From CAZUSO01 sp964622775 (GTDB taxonomy: Bacteria; Bacteroidota; Bacteroidia; Chitinophagales; Chitinophagaceae), in NCBI GenBank assembly GCA_964622775.1, contig CAZUSO010000091.1:1-8802 (forward strand): a stretch of 8,802 nt of DNA, in the 5' to 3' direction. The notes beneath the pieces are model-generated. The model did not search any database, was not told the origin of the DNA, and was given only the letters and a program-made list of their open reading frames with translations. Position 1 is the first letter of the stretch. Each line of letters starts with the position of its first letter. A program made the position numbers and the translations under genes. Positions 1 to 6,452 of this stretch are shown here, piece after piece.

Positions 1-187
1 ATAGAACACTGTGCAAACATAGGATGACGGCACGTTTTTTCGGAATGACAAAAAATCTTACACCACATGCAACATTTGGGATGCCCCCCAAACGCATGCC
101 GTCATTTTGAAAAAAATTTTCCGCAGATATTGCATTTTTCCGTAGAAAAAGGATACAATCAGCCCCGTGGCTGTGGCAGGTATCTTT
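1..187. other. Gene-free spacer with a short inverted repeat
   Basis: I see no gene here. An open reading frame runs through it in the ispG frame, but its translation resembles no protein I know. ATGACGGCA at 24-32 is matched by its exact reverse complement TGCCGTCAT at 97-105, so the two could pair around a 64-base loop. Between them CGGAATGA occurs at 41-48. The same word, or its complement, recurs several times in the spacer near the other end of the window (8202-8439), which suggests a dispersed repeat. No terminator with a clear T-run is visible for a gene lying further left. Confidence 0.5.
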
Positions 188-303
188 ACCCACCACAAGG
201 AATATTGCCTTTAAGTGCGGCAGTCCCCGAAGTGCGGGACGTAATATCTATACCCGGGGTGGAGCCTGGGGCTATAAAATGGATATCTCCCTTGTTGTGG
301 CGT
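188..303. repeat. Long palindromic intergenic repeat, copy A
   Basis: This is a nested inverted repeat. The outer arms are CCACAAGG (192-201 region) and CCTTGTTGTGG (near 290-300), complementary with few mismatches. Inside lies GTCCC (223-227) paired with GGGAC (236-240), followed at once by GTAATATC and an imperfect stem made of ATACCCGGG and CCTGGGGCTAT. The order of these elements, starting from ACCCACCAC at 188, is the same as in the spacer at 6441-6593, so the two are diverged copies of one element. It is entirely upstream of the proposed ispG promoter. I cannot name the family; comparison with REP-like or other miniature elements of Bacteroidota is inference from the palindromic structure. 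Confidence 0.7.
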
Positions 304-407
304 GCGTTTTTTGCGAAACAAAAACCAGGACAAAACACAATAAGGAGTTTAAATGCGATGTCCCTGTTTATGAAATATTCGTTTCCGGCACTCCCCAACA
401 TAATCCT

Positions 408-415
408 TAACTTTG
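408..415 (+). promoter_or_regulatory. Bacteroidota-type -7 promoter element for ispG
   Basis: TAACTTTG matches the Bacteroidota -7 consensus TAnnTTTG at all six fixed positions. It ends 17 bases before the ATG at 433, so transcription would begin about 10 bases before that codon. No clear TTG-type -33 box is seen at the usual distance. Its position argues against translation starting further upstream in the open frame. Confidence 0.6.
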
Positions 416-432
416 CGGCGCAATTTCAACCT

Positions 433-2439
433 ATGCAACAATTCACGGCCACACATACAGCATATCGCCGTTTGGCTACTTTACCAGTTCATGCCGGCGA
501 TGTATCTATCGGGGATTTTCAGCCGATTCGCCTGCAGACCATGACCACCGCCGATACGATGAATACGGAGGCTACCGTAGCGGAATGTATCCGCTGCATT
601 GAGGCCGGAGCAGAGCTGGTTCGCATTACCGCCCCCAGCATCAAAGAGGCGGAAAATTTATTAAATATCAGGAAAATGCTGCGGCAGCAGGGTTTTCAAA
701 CGCCTTTAGTTGCCGATATTCATTTCACGCCAAATGCTGCCGAAGTGGCGGCCCGCATTGTGGAGAAGGTAAGAATCAATCCCGGAAATTATGTGGATAA
801 GAAGAGATTTAAGACCATTGATTATTCCGATGCGGCTTATGGTGAAGAGATAGAGCGTATATATAAACGCTTTCTTCCCCTGATTGAAATCTGTAAAGAA
901 TACGGTACCGCTATGCGAATCGGCACTAATCACGGCTCGCTCAGCGACCGTATCATGAGCCGTTACGGCGACACTCCGATGGGCATGGTGGAAAGTGCGA
1001 TGGAGTTTTTGCGCATAGCCAGAGCCGAAAATTACCATAATATAGTACTCAGTATGAAGGCCAGCAATCCGCAGGTGATGGTGCAGGCCTACCGCTTATT
1101 GGTTGCGGTCATGATGGAGGAATTTAGCGTTTGCTACCCGCTCCACTTAGGCGTTACCGAAGCCGGTGACGGAGAGGACGGACGTATCAAGAGTGCTGTG
1201 GGCATAGGCACTTTGCTGGAAGAAGGCCTGGGCGATACCGTTCGGGTCAGCCTTACGGAAGAGTCGGAACTGGAGATTCCGGTGTGCCGGGATTTAGTGA
1301 AACGATATCCCGCACAAACGATGCGGGTGGAAACTATAGCAGCCGAAAATGCAACGCCATTTCATGCGCCCGACATGAACCATCAGGTGCGCAGTACGTT
1401 TCCGGTAACCAATATCGGTGGCCGGCAGGTGCCGGTGGTGATGGCCGACCTCAGCAAATTGCCTGATATTCAGCCAGTAGATCTGCAAAGCATCGGCTAT
1501 ATTTACGATGCCGGTACCGACAAATGGACCATAGGCGATATGGCGGCTGATTATATTTATACGGGAGACCGGTTGCTTCCTTTCGCGTTGCCGGGAACCC
1601 TGAAAGTAATCGTGCAATCTGCTGTCTGGCCGCAGGCTCCCGACAAGGAAAAATATTTCCCCATTTTTTCCGGGGATGATTTTTTGATTGCGGAGCAAAA
1701 AAGTTCCCTGCTTAATTTCGTTATGCTGGATTGTTTTGATGCCGGCGATCCGCGCAATGAGCATTCGGTTTTAGCCACCTTAGCACAGGACAAAACGGTA
1801 GCGCTTTGCCTGAGCAGCGAGGCAAAGAATGCCATGCCCTGTATCCGAAATATGTTTTTCCGATTAAACGAAATGAGCATCAGGAATCCGGTAATTATCG
1901 TAACGGACAGCAACTGGAATACTACGGATGAACACCTGATTCATTATGCTGTCGAATGCGGCGCACTGCTGTTAGACGGAATGGGCAATGGCATCTGTCT
2001 GGGCATGTCTGCGAAAAGCTATCAGAATCAGCGGCAGCTTAATGCTACAGGAAGAAATTATCTGCAAAACCATTCGGTGGAGGAGTTTGTCAATAATACC
2101 GCATTCGGAATCCTGCAGGCTACCCGAACCCGGATTTCCAAGACGGAATACATCAGTTGTCCCAGTTGCGGACGTACCCTTTTTGACCTTCAGGAAACCA
2201 CAGCGAAGATCCGGGCAAGAACCAACCACCTGAAAGGCGTTAAGATTGCCATTATGGGCTGCATCGTGAACGGGCCGGGGGAGATGGCCGATGCTGATTT
2301 CGGCTATGTCGGAAGCGGTGTCGGAAAGATTACCTTATATAAAGGCAAAGAAGTCGTGAAGCGCAATATTGATAGTGAAGTTGCGGTAGATGAACTTATC
2401 AGCCTGCTGAAGGAAAATGAGGCCTGGACAGAGCCGTAA
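433..2439 (+). CDS. ispG: 4-hydroxy-3-methylbut-2-en-1-yl diphosphate synthase (IspG/GcpE), long three-domain form
   Basis: IspG is a cytoplasmic iron-sulfur enzyme that converts the cyclic diphosphate MEcPP to HMBPP, the next-to-last step of the MEP pathway for isoprenoids. The 668-residue product starts with a TIM-barrel domain (about 1-300) opening with the family segment DVSIGDFQPIRLQTMTTADT and closing near RVSLTEESE (271-279). A long middle insertion (about 300-545) follows, as in Bacteroidota, Chlamydia and plant enzymes; most other bacterial IspG proteins are near 370 residues. The C-terminal domain carries the cluster ligands: CPSC (Cys576, Cys579), and Cys610 with Glu617 in GCIVNGPGE. 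The frame is open back to an ATG at 67, but the extension crosses a palindromic repeat and the promoter box at 408-415, and homology begins just after 433. No ribosome-binding site is visible. No other MEP gene lies in the window. Confidence 0.95.
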   Translation: MQQFTATHTAYRRLATLPVHAGDVSIGDFQPIRLQTMTTADTMNTEATVAECIRCIEAGAELVRITAPSIKEAENLLNIRKMLRQQGFQTPLVADIHFTPNAAEVAARIVEKVRINPGNYVDKKRFKTIDYSDAAYGEEIERIYKRFLPLIEICKEYGTAMRIGTNHGSLSDRIMSRYGDTPMGMVESAMEFLRIARAENYHNIVLSMKASNPQVMVQAYRLLVAVMMEEFSVCYPLHLGVTEAGDGEDGRIKSAVGIGTLLEEGLGDTVRVSLTEESELEIPVCRDLVKRYPAQTMRVETIAAENATPFHAPDMNHQVRSTFPVTNIGGRQVPVVMADLSKLPDIQPVDLQSIGYIYDAGTDKWTIGDMAADYIYTGDRLLPFALPGTLKVIVQSAVWPQAPDKEKYFPIFSGDDFLIAEQKSSLLNFVMLDCFDAGDPRNEHSVLATLAQDKTVALCLSSEAKNAMPCIRNMFFRLNEMSIRNPVIIVTDSNWNTTDEHLIHYAVECGALLLDGMGNGICLGMSAKSYQNQRQLNATGRNYLQNHSVEEFVNNTAFGILQATRTRISKTEYISCPSCGRTLFDLQETTAKIRARTNHLKGVKIAIMGCIVNGPGEMADADFGYVGSGVGKITLYKGKEVVKRNIDSEVAVDELISLLKENEAWTEP

Positions 2440-2613
2440 CAGATTCCGAAAACCCTGTTCAGAAATGATACCGGCTATTTTGTACAATTCTGTTCTTTTA
2501 TCTATCGATATCATACCGATATGTAAGTGCGTTTTATTTGTATTTTAAAGCTGTATTATATTTATTATCCGGTATTTTATGTTTAATGTTTTGACTTTTG
2601 ACATGACAAACTT

Positions 2614-3000
2614 ATGCATTTAACAATCAGCCCCTCCTTATTTATAGCCCAAACGGAACATAAAGGCCGGGGCGTATTTACCCGGGAAAAAATTCCCCCA
2701 AGAAAGATAATCGAAATTTCGTCTGTGTTAGTGATGGATACCAAGGCAAGAGCCTTGCTGGATCAAACCGAATTGTTTCATTATATCTTTGAGTGGGGAG
2801 CAACGCAATGTGTTGTAGCCTGGGGCTATGTTTCATTATACAATCACAGCTATGAAAGCAATTGCGAATATTTTATGGATTATGAAAACAATACTATCAC
2901 CATAAAAACCGTACGTACCATATTACCGGGAGAGGAGTTGACCATTAATTATAATGGAGACTGGAATGATGAAAAGACGGTTTGGTTCGACGTAAAGTAA
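2614..3000 (+). CDS. Small stand-alone SET-domain protein, putative protein-lysine methyltransferase
   Basis: The 128-residue product is almost nothing but a SET domain, the fold that transfers methyl groups from S-adenosylmethionine to lysine side chains of proteins. The opening KGRGVF (17-22) is the usual first strand and SAM-binding turn. GYVSLYNHSYESN (71-83) holds the NHS motif and following Asn that line the SAM/lysine site, and GEELTINY (106-113) carries the catalytic-site Tyr113. There is no cysteine-rich pre-SET or post-SET segment and no other domain, which is normal for short bacterial SET proteins. It has its own 174-base spacer after ispG; GACTTTTG at 2593-2600 is a five-of-six match to the TAnnTTTG box, 13 bases before the ATG. 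The substrate cannot be told from the sequence, and nothing nearby is an obvious target. Confidence 0.85.
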   Translation: MHLTISPSLFIAQTEHKGRGVFTREKIPPRKIIEISSVLVMDTKARALLDQTELFHYIFEWGATQCVVAWGYVSLYNHSYESNCEYFMDYENNTITIKTVRTILPGEELTINYNGDWNDEKTVWFDVK

Positions 3001-3182
3001 ATTACATATAATGCATTTTTAATTTATGATAGATTTGACCATACTCCACGCGCGGTATGGACACACTTGGAAAGCAATGAAGAATATATACTAATTTGTT
3101 GCAATAATGGCTAAAATTATTTTAAATTACCAATGCCAGGGCATATTAGCCGATTCCCGTTTATATATTTTAAACAATACTT

Positions 3183-3914
3183 ATGTACAAAAAAATCATT
3201 ATTTCCGCCTTAGCAGGCACATTACTGTTTAATGTTGCACAAGCTCAAGGCCGCCCTGAGCGCCGTCCTCACCATACTGACGAATATAAAAACGAATATG
3301 AAGCGAAAAAAAGAGCCCTAAAGGAACTTCAGGACAAAATGGACCGGGAGAAAAAAGAAGCAGATAAGCTGGTTATGGCTGGTTATGGCCGGAATTTTGT
3401 CCGGCTTACACCAATCAAATTTCTAGATCTGAGTGCGGTGGGAATAGGTTTGGAATATGAGCATCTTTTCGGAAAAGATAAAATGTTTGGTCTTAGCATT
3501 CCCGTAACCATAATGTTCAAACAAAGTGGTGTTCCTGACATCTATGGCAATACGTCCGACATGAAATATTCGCCGTACTTTTTCATTAATCCCGGATTGA
3601 AAGTCTATCCTATGGGACAAAGAAAGGTGAGCTATGCCGTTGGTCCGAGCTTTATGTTCGGGTATGGCATAGAAAAAGAATGGCAGGTGCTGTCCGGTCC
3701 CGTGAATAGTTATACGAAATATATAGAACGTAACAACCTGCGTTTAGGTCTGATTATTATGAACTACCTGAACTTTCAGTTTACCCGTAATTTTTCGATG
3801 AGCATTGATGCGGGTATCGGCATCCGTTATCTGAATCATTATACCAATCCCAAAGTAAATGATGATATCATCCCTACCGGGCAGTTTTCTTTAGGGTTTG
3901 GCTACCGGTTTTAA
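3183..3914 (+). CDS. Secreted outer-membrane beta-barrel protein with charged helical N-terminus
   Basis: I do not recognise a named family. The 243-residue product begins with a signal peptide: lysines at 3-4, a hydrophobic core, then NVAQA with likely cleavage after Ala21. Residues 30-63 are very rich in Glu, Lys, Arg and Asp and look like one long helix, possibly a coiled coil, standing between the signal and the barrel. From about residue 67 to the end, short amphipathic strands alternate with turns (for example FLDLSAVGIGLEYEHLF and QFSLGFGYRF). The protein ends in Phe, the classic last residue of outer-membrane barrels. This suggests an eight-strand-like barrel in the outer membrane with a periplasmic helical stub; that topology is inference. 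A weak promoter (TTGG at 3067, TAATTTG at 3092-3098) would give an 80-base leader. Confidence 0.7.
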   Translation: MYKKIIISALAGTLLFNVAQAQGRPERRPHHTDEYKNEYEAKKRALKELQDKMDREKKEADKLVMAGYGRNFVRLTPIKFLDLSAVGIGLEYEHLFGKDKMFGLSIPVTIMFKQSGVPDIYGNTSDMKYSPYFFINPGLKVYPMGQRKVSYAVGPSFMFGYGIEKEWQVLSGPVNSYTKYIERNNLRLGLIIMNYLNFQFTRNFSMSIDAGIGIRYLNHYTNPKVNDDIIPTGQFSLGFGYRF

Positions 3915-4070
3915 GCTATCGGGTAATTCTGCTACTGCTAAGTAAAAATTAAAAAGTCAGAATAGGACAGTCGGCCCCGGAAAGGATTGCAAATCCTGCT
4001 TTATCAATATTCTGTGACGCGCTGCCTAATGTATTTTAATATATAAATATATTGTTTGCTATCAATGAGT
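3915..4070. other. Gene-free spacer with a short perfect hairpin
   Basis: No gene is visible. AGGATT (3983-3988) and AATCCT (3992-3997) form a perfect six-pair stem around the three-base loop GCA, followed by GCTTTATC. It could terminate the barrel-protein transcript 70 bases upstream, although the T-run is poor. From memory, palindromes of the form AGGATTGCAAATCCT occur as dispersed repeats in Bacteroidota genomes, so a repeat remnant is equally likely. The rest is AT-rich sequence without recognisable signals. Confidence 0.45.
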
Positions 4071-4158
4071 TAATGAGATTGCTTCACTGCGTTCGCAATG
4101 ACGACCTTCAGGCGTTCGCAATGACGAATTTCTCGCAATGACGAGCTTCACTGCGCTT
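4071..4158. repeat. GCAATGACG-type dispersed/tandem repeat, left of the gap
   Basis: This begins with TAATGAGATTGCTTCACTGC and continues with repeated GCAATGACGA blocks, two of them spaced 23 bases apart (starting at 4092 and 4115). It then ends in GAGCTTCACTGCGCTT at the N-run. The first 57 bases match 4286-4342 with one mismatch (G/A), so the gap is enclosed by a direct repeat. Sequences of the GAGATTGCTTC...GCAATGACG type are widespread dispersed repeats in draft genomes of Bacteroidota and other bacteria; this is recalled, not searched. Confidence 0.8.
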
Positions 4159-4258
4159 NNNNNNNNNNNNNNNNNNNNNNNNNNNNNNNNNNNNNNNNNN
4201 NNNNNNNNNNNNNNNNNNNNNNNNNNNNNNNNNNNNNNNNNNNNNNNNNNNNNNNNNN
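4159..4258. other. Assembly gap of exactly 100 N
   Basis: The run of N is exactly 100 bases, the usual placeholder for a scaffold gap of unknown size. It lies inside a repeat whose two sides are nearly identical, which explains why assembly broke here. The true missing length, and whether it holds only more repeat units or something larger, cannot be told. Confidence 0.95.
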
Positions 4259-4433
4259 GGAACGAAGCAATCCTAAGAGGGTAATTAATGAGATTGCTTC
4301 ACTACGTTCGCAATGACGACCTTCAGGCGTTCGCAATGACGACCTTCAGGCGTTCGCAATGACGAGTTTCAAGCGTTGCCAATGACGACCTTCTCGCAAT
4401 GACGAGCTTCGCTGCGCTTTCGCCATTGCGGGG
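4259..4433. repeat. GCAATGACG-type tandem repeat with fold-back, right of the gap
   Basis: The segment opens with GGAACGAAGCAATC, whose CGAAGCAATC part is nearly complementary to GATTGCTTCA in the right arm (4292-4301), forming a stem across the 19-base spacer CTAAGAGGGTAATTAATGA. Four tandem units of 23 bases follow, starting at 4307, 4330, 4353 and 4376, each beginning with a TTCGCAATGACGA-like block and ending in TTCAGGCG or a variant. The first two are identical, and the third and fourth are progressively diverged. A shortened unit and an inverted remnant (CGCCATTGCGGGG) end the array. No reading frame or CRISPR-like repeat-spacer pattern is present. Confidence 0.8.
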
Positions 4434-4465
4434 TGACCATTATCTATACCTTTTCTACTATCTCC

Positions 4466-4507
4466 CTAAGCCGAAAGGCGGCGTGCTTAGACAAGCTCAG
4501 CATGACA
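4466..4507. repeat. Dispersed repeat with CTAAGC/GCTTAG stem
   Basis: CTAAGC (4466-4471) and GCTTAG (4485-4490) are exact inverse complements. Between them GCC-GAAA-GGC (4470-4479) could form a competing small hairpin with a GAAA loop. The following GACAAGCTCAGCATGACA resembles a very common dispersed bacterial sequence containing ACAAGCTCAGC; this is from memory. It is distinct from the GCAATGACG repeat just before it. Confidence 0.5.
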
Positions 4508-4551
4508 TAATGCAGAAGTTGCCGAAAAGCAGCATTTTGACTTAATACTCC

Positions 4552-4581
4552 GGGCATTTACAAAGCAAATGCTCTTTTTTT
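4552..4581 (+). terminator. Intrinsic terminator just upstream of gldF
   Basis: GGGCATTT (4552-4559) pairs with AAATGCTC (4567-4574), giving eight pairs including one G-T wobble, around a seven-base loop. It is followed by an uninterrupted run of seven T (4575-4581). This is a textbook rho-independent terminator shape. It lies 32 bases before the gldF ATG, with a promoter-like box in between, so it most likely stops transcription arriving from the repeat region. An attenuator role for gldF is possible but less likely. Confidence 0.65.
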
Positions 4582-4583
4582 AT

Positions 4584-4591
4584 TTACTTTG
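4584..4591 (+). promoter_or_regulatory. Candidate -7 promoter element for gldF-rsgA
   Basis: TTACTTTG matches five of the six fixed positions of the Bacteroidota TAnnTTTG box (T instead of A at position 2). It ends 22 bases before the gldF ATG at 4614, a distance like that of the ispG and wcaJ boxes. It directly follows the terminator, giving a clean boundary between transcripts. No -33 box is evident. Confidence 0.4.
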
Positions 4592-4613
4592 CCCGAAAAG
4601 AAGGGTATCGTTT

Positions 4614-5345
4614 ATGTTCAGTTTATACAAGAAAGAACTTAGTACTTTTTTTAGTTCCCTGATTGGCTATGTGGTGCTGTTGGTGTTCCTGACCGCAGCG
4701 GGTCTGCTGCTTTGGGTGCTGCCGGATACCAATATCCTTGATTACGGATATGCTACCCTGGAACAATTTTTTTCTATTGCCCCCTGGCTGTTACTTTTCT
4801 TAATTCCCGCCCTCACTATGCGTTCCTTTGCCGATGAATTTAAGGCGGGCACTATCGAGTGGCTGTTTACCAAACCTCTAAGCCATCTTGACATCATCCT
4901 TGCTAAATACTTAGCCGCTTTGACCCTCGTGGTGATTGCCTTATTGCCAACGCTTATTTATTTATTCAGCATCAACTGGCTGGCGATGGAATCCAACGCA
5001 TTGGATATTGCGGGAATCACCGGCTCTTATATCGGGTTGTTTTTTTTAGCTGCCGCATTTACGGCAATCGGGATATTTTGTTCCTCGCTTACCGACAACC
5101 AGATTGTCAGTTTTTTGATTGCGCTGCTGGTATGCCTGCTGCTCTACAGTGGATTTGAAGCGTTCAGCCGTATCCCTTCATTTCGCGGAGGAGCCGATTA
5201 TTACTTAGGCTTATTCGGTATGGATTATCATTACAACAGCATCAGCCGGGGCGTATTGGATACCCGTGATATTGTGTATTTCCTGTCTTTATCGGTGCTG
5301 TTTATTGCATTAACCCATTTTGCGCTCCGGCGGAGAAAAGCATAG
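4614..5345 (+). CDS. gldF: Gliding-motility-associated ABC transporter permease GldF
   Basis: GldF is the inner-membrane permease of an ABC-2 type transporter, known with GldA and GldG from gliding Bacteroidota; its substrate is not established. The 243-residue product matches the family length. It shows about six membrane segments: residues near 11-35, 55-75, 93-120, 131-158, 164-185 and 214-234. The diagnostic stretch RSFADEFKAGTIEWLFTKPL lies between the second and third, followed by SHLDIILAKYLA. The frame is open from 4569, but the ATG at 4614 gives the family start MFSLYKKELSTFF; the upstream extension would begin inside the terminator. The next gene is rsgA, 7 bases downstream, rather than gldG, which commonly follows gldF. 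Presence of the gene does not prove gliding, since non-gliding Bacteroidota also carry it. Confidence 0.9.
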   Translation: MFSLYKKELSTFFSSLIGYVVLLVFLTAAGLLLWVLPDTNILDYGYATLEQFFSIAPWLLLFLIPALTMRSFADEFKAGTIEWLFTKPLSHLDIILAKYLAALTLVVIALLPTLIYLFSINWLAMESNALDIAGITGSYIGLFFLAAAFTAIGIFCSSLTDNQIVSFLIALLVCLLLYSGFEAFSRIPSFRGGADYYLGLFGMDYHYNSISRGVLDTRDIVYFLSLSVLFIALTHFALRRRKA

Positions 5346-5352
5346 CATAGTC

Positions 5353-6276
5353 ATGGAAGTCAGAAGCGGAATCGTGTATAAATCTACAGGCAGTTTTTAT
5401 CTTGTTCGGGATGAAGAAGAGAGGAGATGGAATTGCCGGATCCGGGGAAAATTTAAAATGGATACGGACATTTCTTCTACCAATCCTGTGGCAGTCGGCG
5501 ACCGGGTAAAATTTTCTGTAGATGAAGAGTATGAGGACTACGGCGTTATCACGGAAATTGCAGCAAGAGAAAATTATATGGTGCGCATCTCGCCGCATAA
5601 CAAGCATCAAAAACATATTGTGGCGGCCAATATCAATCAGGCAATTTTGGTGGCTACCATAAAAAATCCCCGCACTTCTTATGGGTTTATTGATCGGTTT
5701 CTAATCAGCGCAGAGGCATACCATATCCCGGCCATTATCCTTTTCAATAAATCAGATCTGCTCAGCGGTAAACCTTACGAAGCCTGGGAGGAGAAAAAGC
5801 ATATCTACGAATCTGCCGGATACCATACCCTGACCCTTTCCGCCATGCAGGATACAGGCATGGATAAGCTTTTCGAGGTGTTGCAGGATAAGACTACGCT
5901 CTTCAGCGGGCATTCCGGGGTGGGGAAAAGCACATTGATTAACCGCTGTATTCCAGGGCAGGATCTCCGCGTTCAGCAGGTATCGGAATGGAGCGGGAAG
6001 GGACAGCATACCACCACCTTTGCGGAGATGATGGATCTGCCTTTCGGCGGGCGCATTATTGATACGCCCGGTGTAAAAGAGTTTGGAATTGTGGACATGA
6101 GCACACAGGAATTATCCCATTATTTCCCGGAGATGCGTTCCCGGATCCAATATTGCAAGTTCAATAACTGTATCCATATTAATGAGCCGGGATGCGCCAT
6201 AAAAGCCGCGCTGGACAGCCATGAGATCAGCGAGGTGCGCTATGAAAGCTATGTGGGCATCCTGGAAAGCCTGTGA
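5353..6276 (+). CDS. rsgA: Ribosome small subunit-dependent GTPase RsgA (YjeQ/EngC)
   Basis: RsgA is a cytoplasmic, circularly permuted GTPase that checks late maturation of the 30S ribosomal subunit. The 307-residue product has an N-terminal OB-fold (about 1-75) starting GIVYKSTGSFYLV. The GTPase motifs come in permuted order: NKSD (132-135, G4), GHSGVGKST (186-194, P-loop G1), HTTT (219-222, G2) and DTPG (237-240, G3). A C-terminal zinc site follows with Cys268, Cys273, His275 and Cys281 (CKFNNCIHINEPGC). All key residues are present. An in-frame ATG at 5320 would overlap gldF by 26 bases; the ATG at 5353 is preferred because family homology starts immediately at MEVRSG. The 7-base gap after gldF suggests co-transcription and possibly translational coupling. 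No clear terminator follows. Confidence 0.96.
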   Translation: MEVRSGIVYKSTGSFYLVRDEEERRWNCRIRGKFKMDTDISSTNPVAVGDRVKFSVDEEYEDYGVITEIAARENYMVRISPHNKHQKHIVAANINQAILVATIKNPRTSYGFIDRFLISAEAYHIPAIILFNKSDLLSGKPYEAWEEKKHIYESAGYHTLTLSAMQDTGMDKLFEVLQDKTTLFSGHSGVGKSTLINRCIPGQDLRVQQVSEWSGKGQHTTTFAEMMDLPFGGRIIDTPGVKEFGIVDMSTQELSHYFPEMRSRIQYCKFNNCIHINEPGCAIKAALDSHEISEVRYESYVGILESL

Positions 6277-6340
6277 GTGGTACAGGCATGCTGAAACGGG
6301 TGAATAATTGTGCTGTAGATACTTGTTTGGTGAAGACAGA

Positions 6341-6452
6341 TAAAAAGAGCCTCTCCCTCTCCGAAGGAAGGGGGTGGGGGGATAAGACCTGCCGGCGCGT
6401 GAATCTTTTCCTTTTCTCATTCCCTTACAAGTGTCCTCTCACCCACCACCAC
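6341..6452. repeat. C/G-rich fold-back repeat
   Basis: CCTCTCCCTCTCC (6350-6362) is followed by GAA and then GGAAGGGGGTGGG, which can fold back as a stem with few mismatches. The G-rich arm and its continuation GGATAAGACC are also roughly complementary to GTCCTCTCACCCACC at 6433-6447. The block therefore has two alternative nested foldings. From memory, CCCTCTCC...GGAGAGGG hairpins are common dispersed repeats in many bacteria. It lies just after rsgA and could end that transcript, but there is no T-run. Confidence 0.5.

Noticed and set aside
186..401. Minus-strand reading frame across the spacer upstream of ispG
   Set aside because: It runs through the palindromic repeat, has no recognisable protein features, and overlaps the ispG promoter box.
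1294..1913. Overlapping minus-strand reading frames inside ispG
   Set aside because: They lie wholly within the well-supported ispG gene, and their translations show no domain, signal or coherent composition.
2460..2522. Terminator after ispG
   Set aside because: Only weak five-pair stems (CAGAA/TTCTG and ATATC/GATAT) with long loops or without T-runs could be drawn.
4071..4433. CRISPR array
   Set aside because: The 23-base units are contiguous tandem copies without unique spacers, and no cas gene is near.
4569..4613. Upstream start for gldF
   Set aside because: The ATG at 4569 lies within the terminator stem, and the extra 15 residues do not belong to the GldF family start.
5320..5352. 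Upstream start for rsgA overlapping gldF
   Set aside because: The extra 11 residues are outside RsgA homology, and the ATG at 5353 fits the family start exactly.
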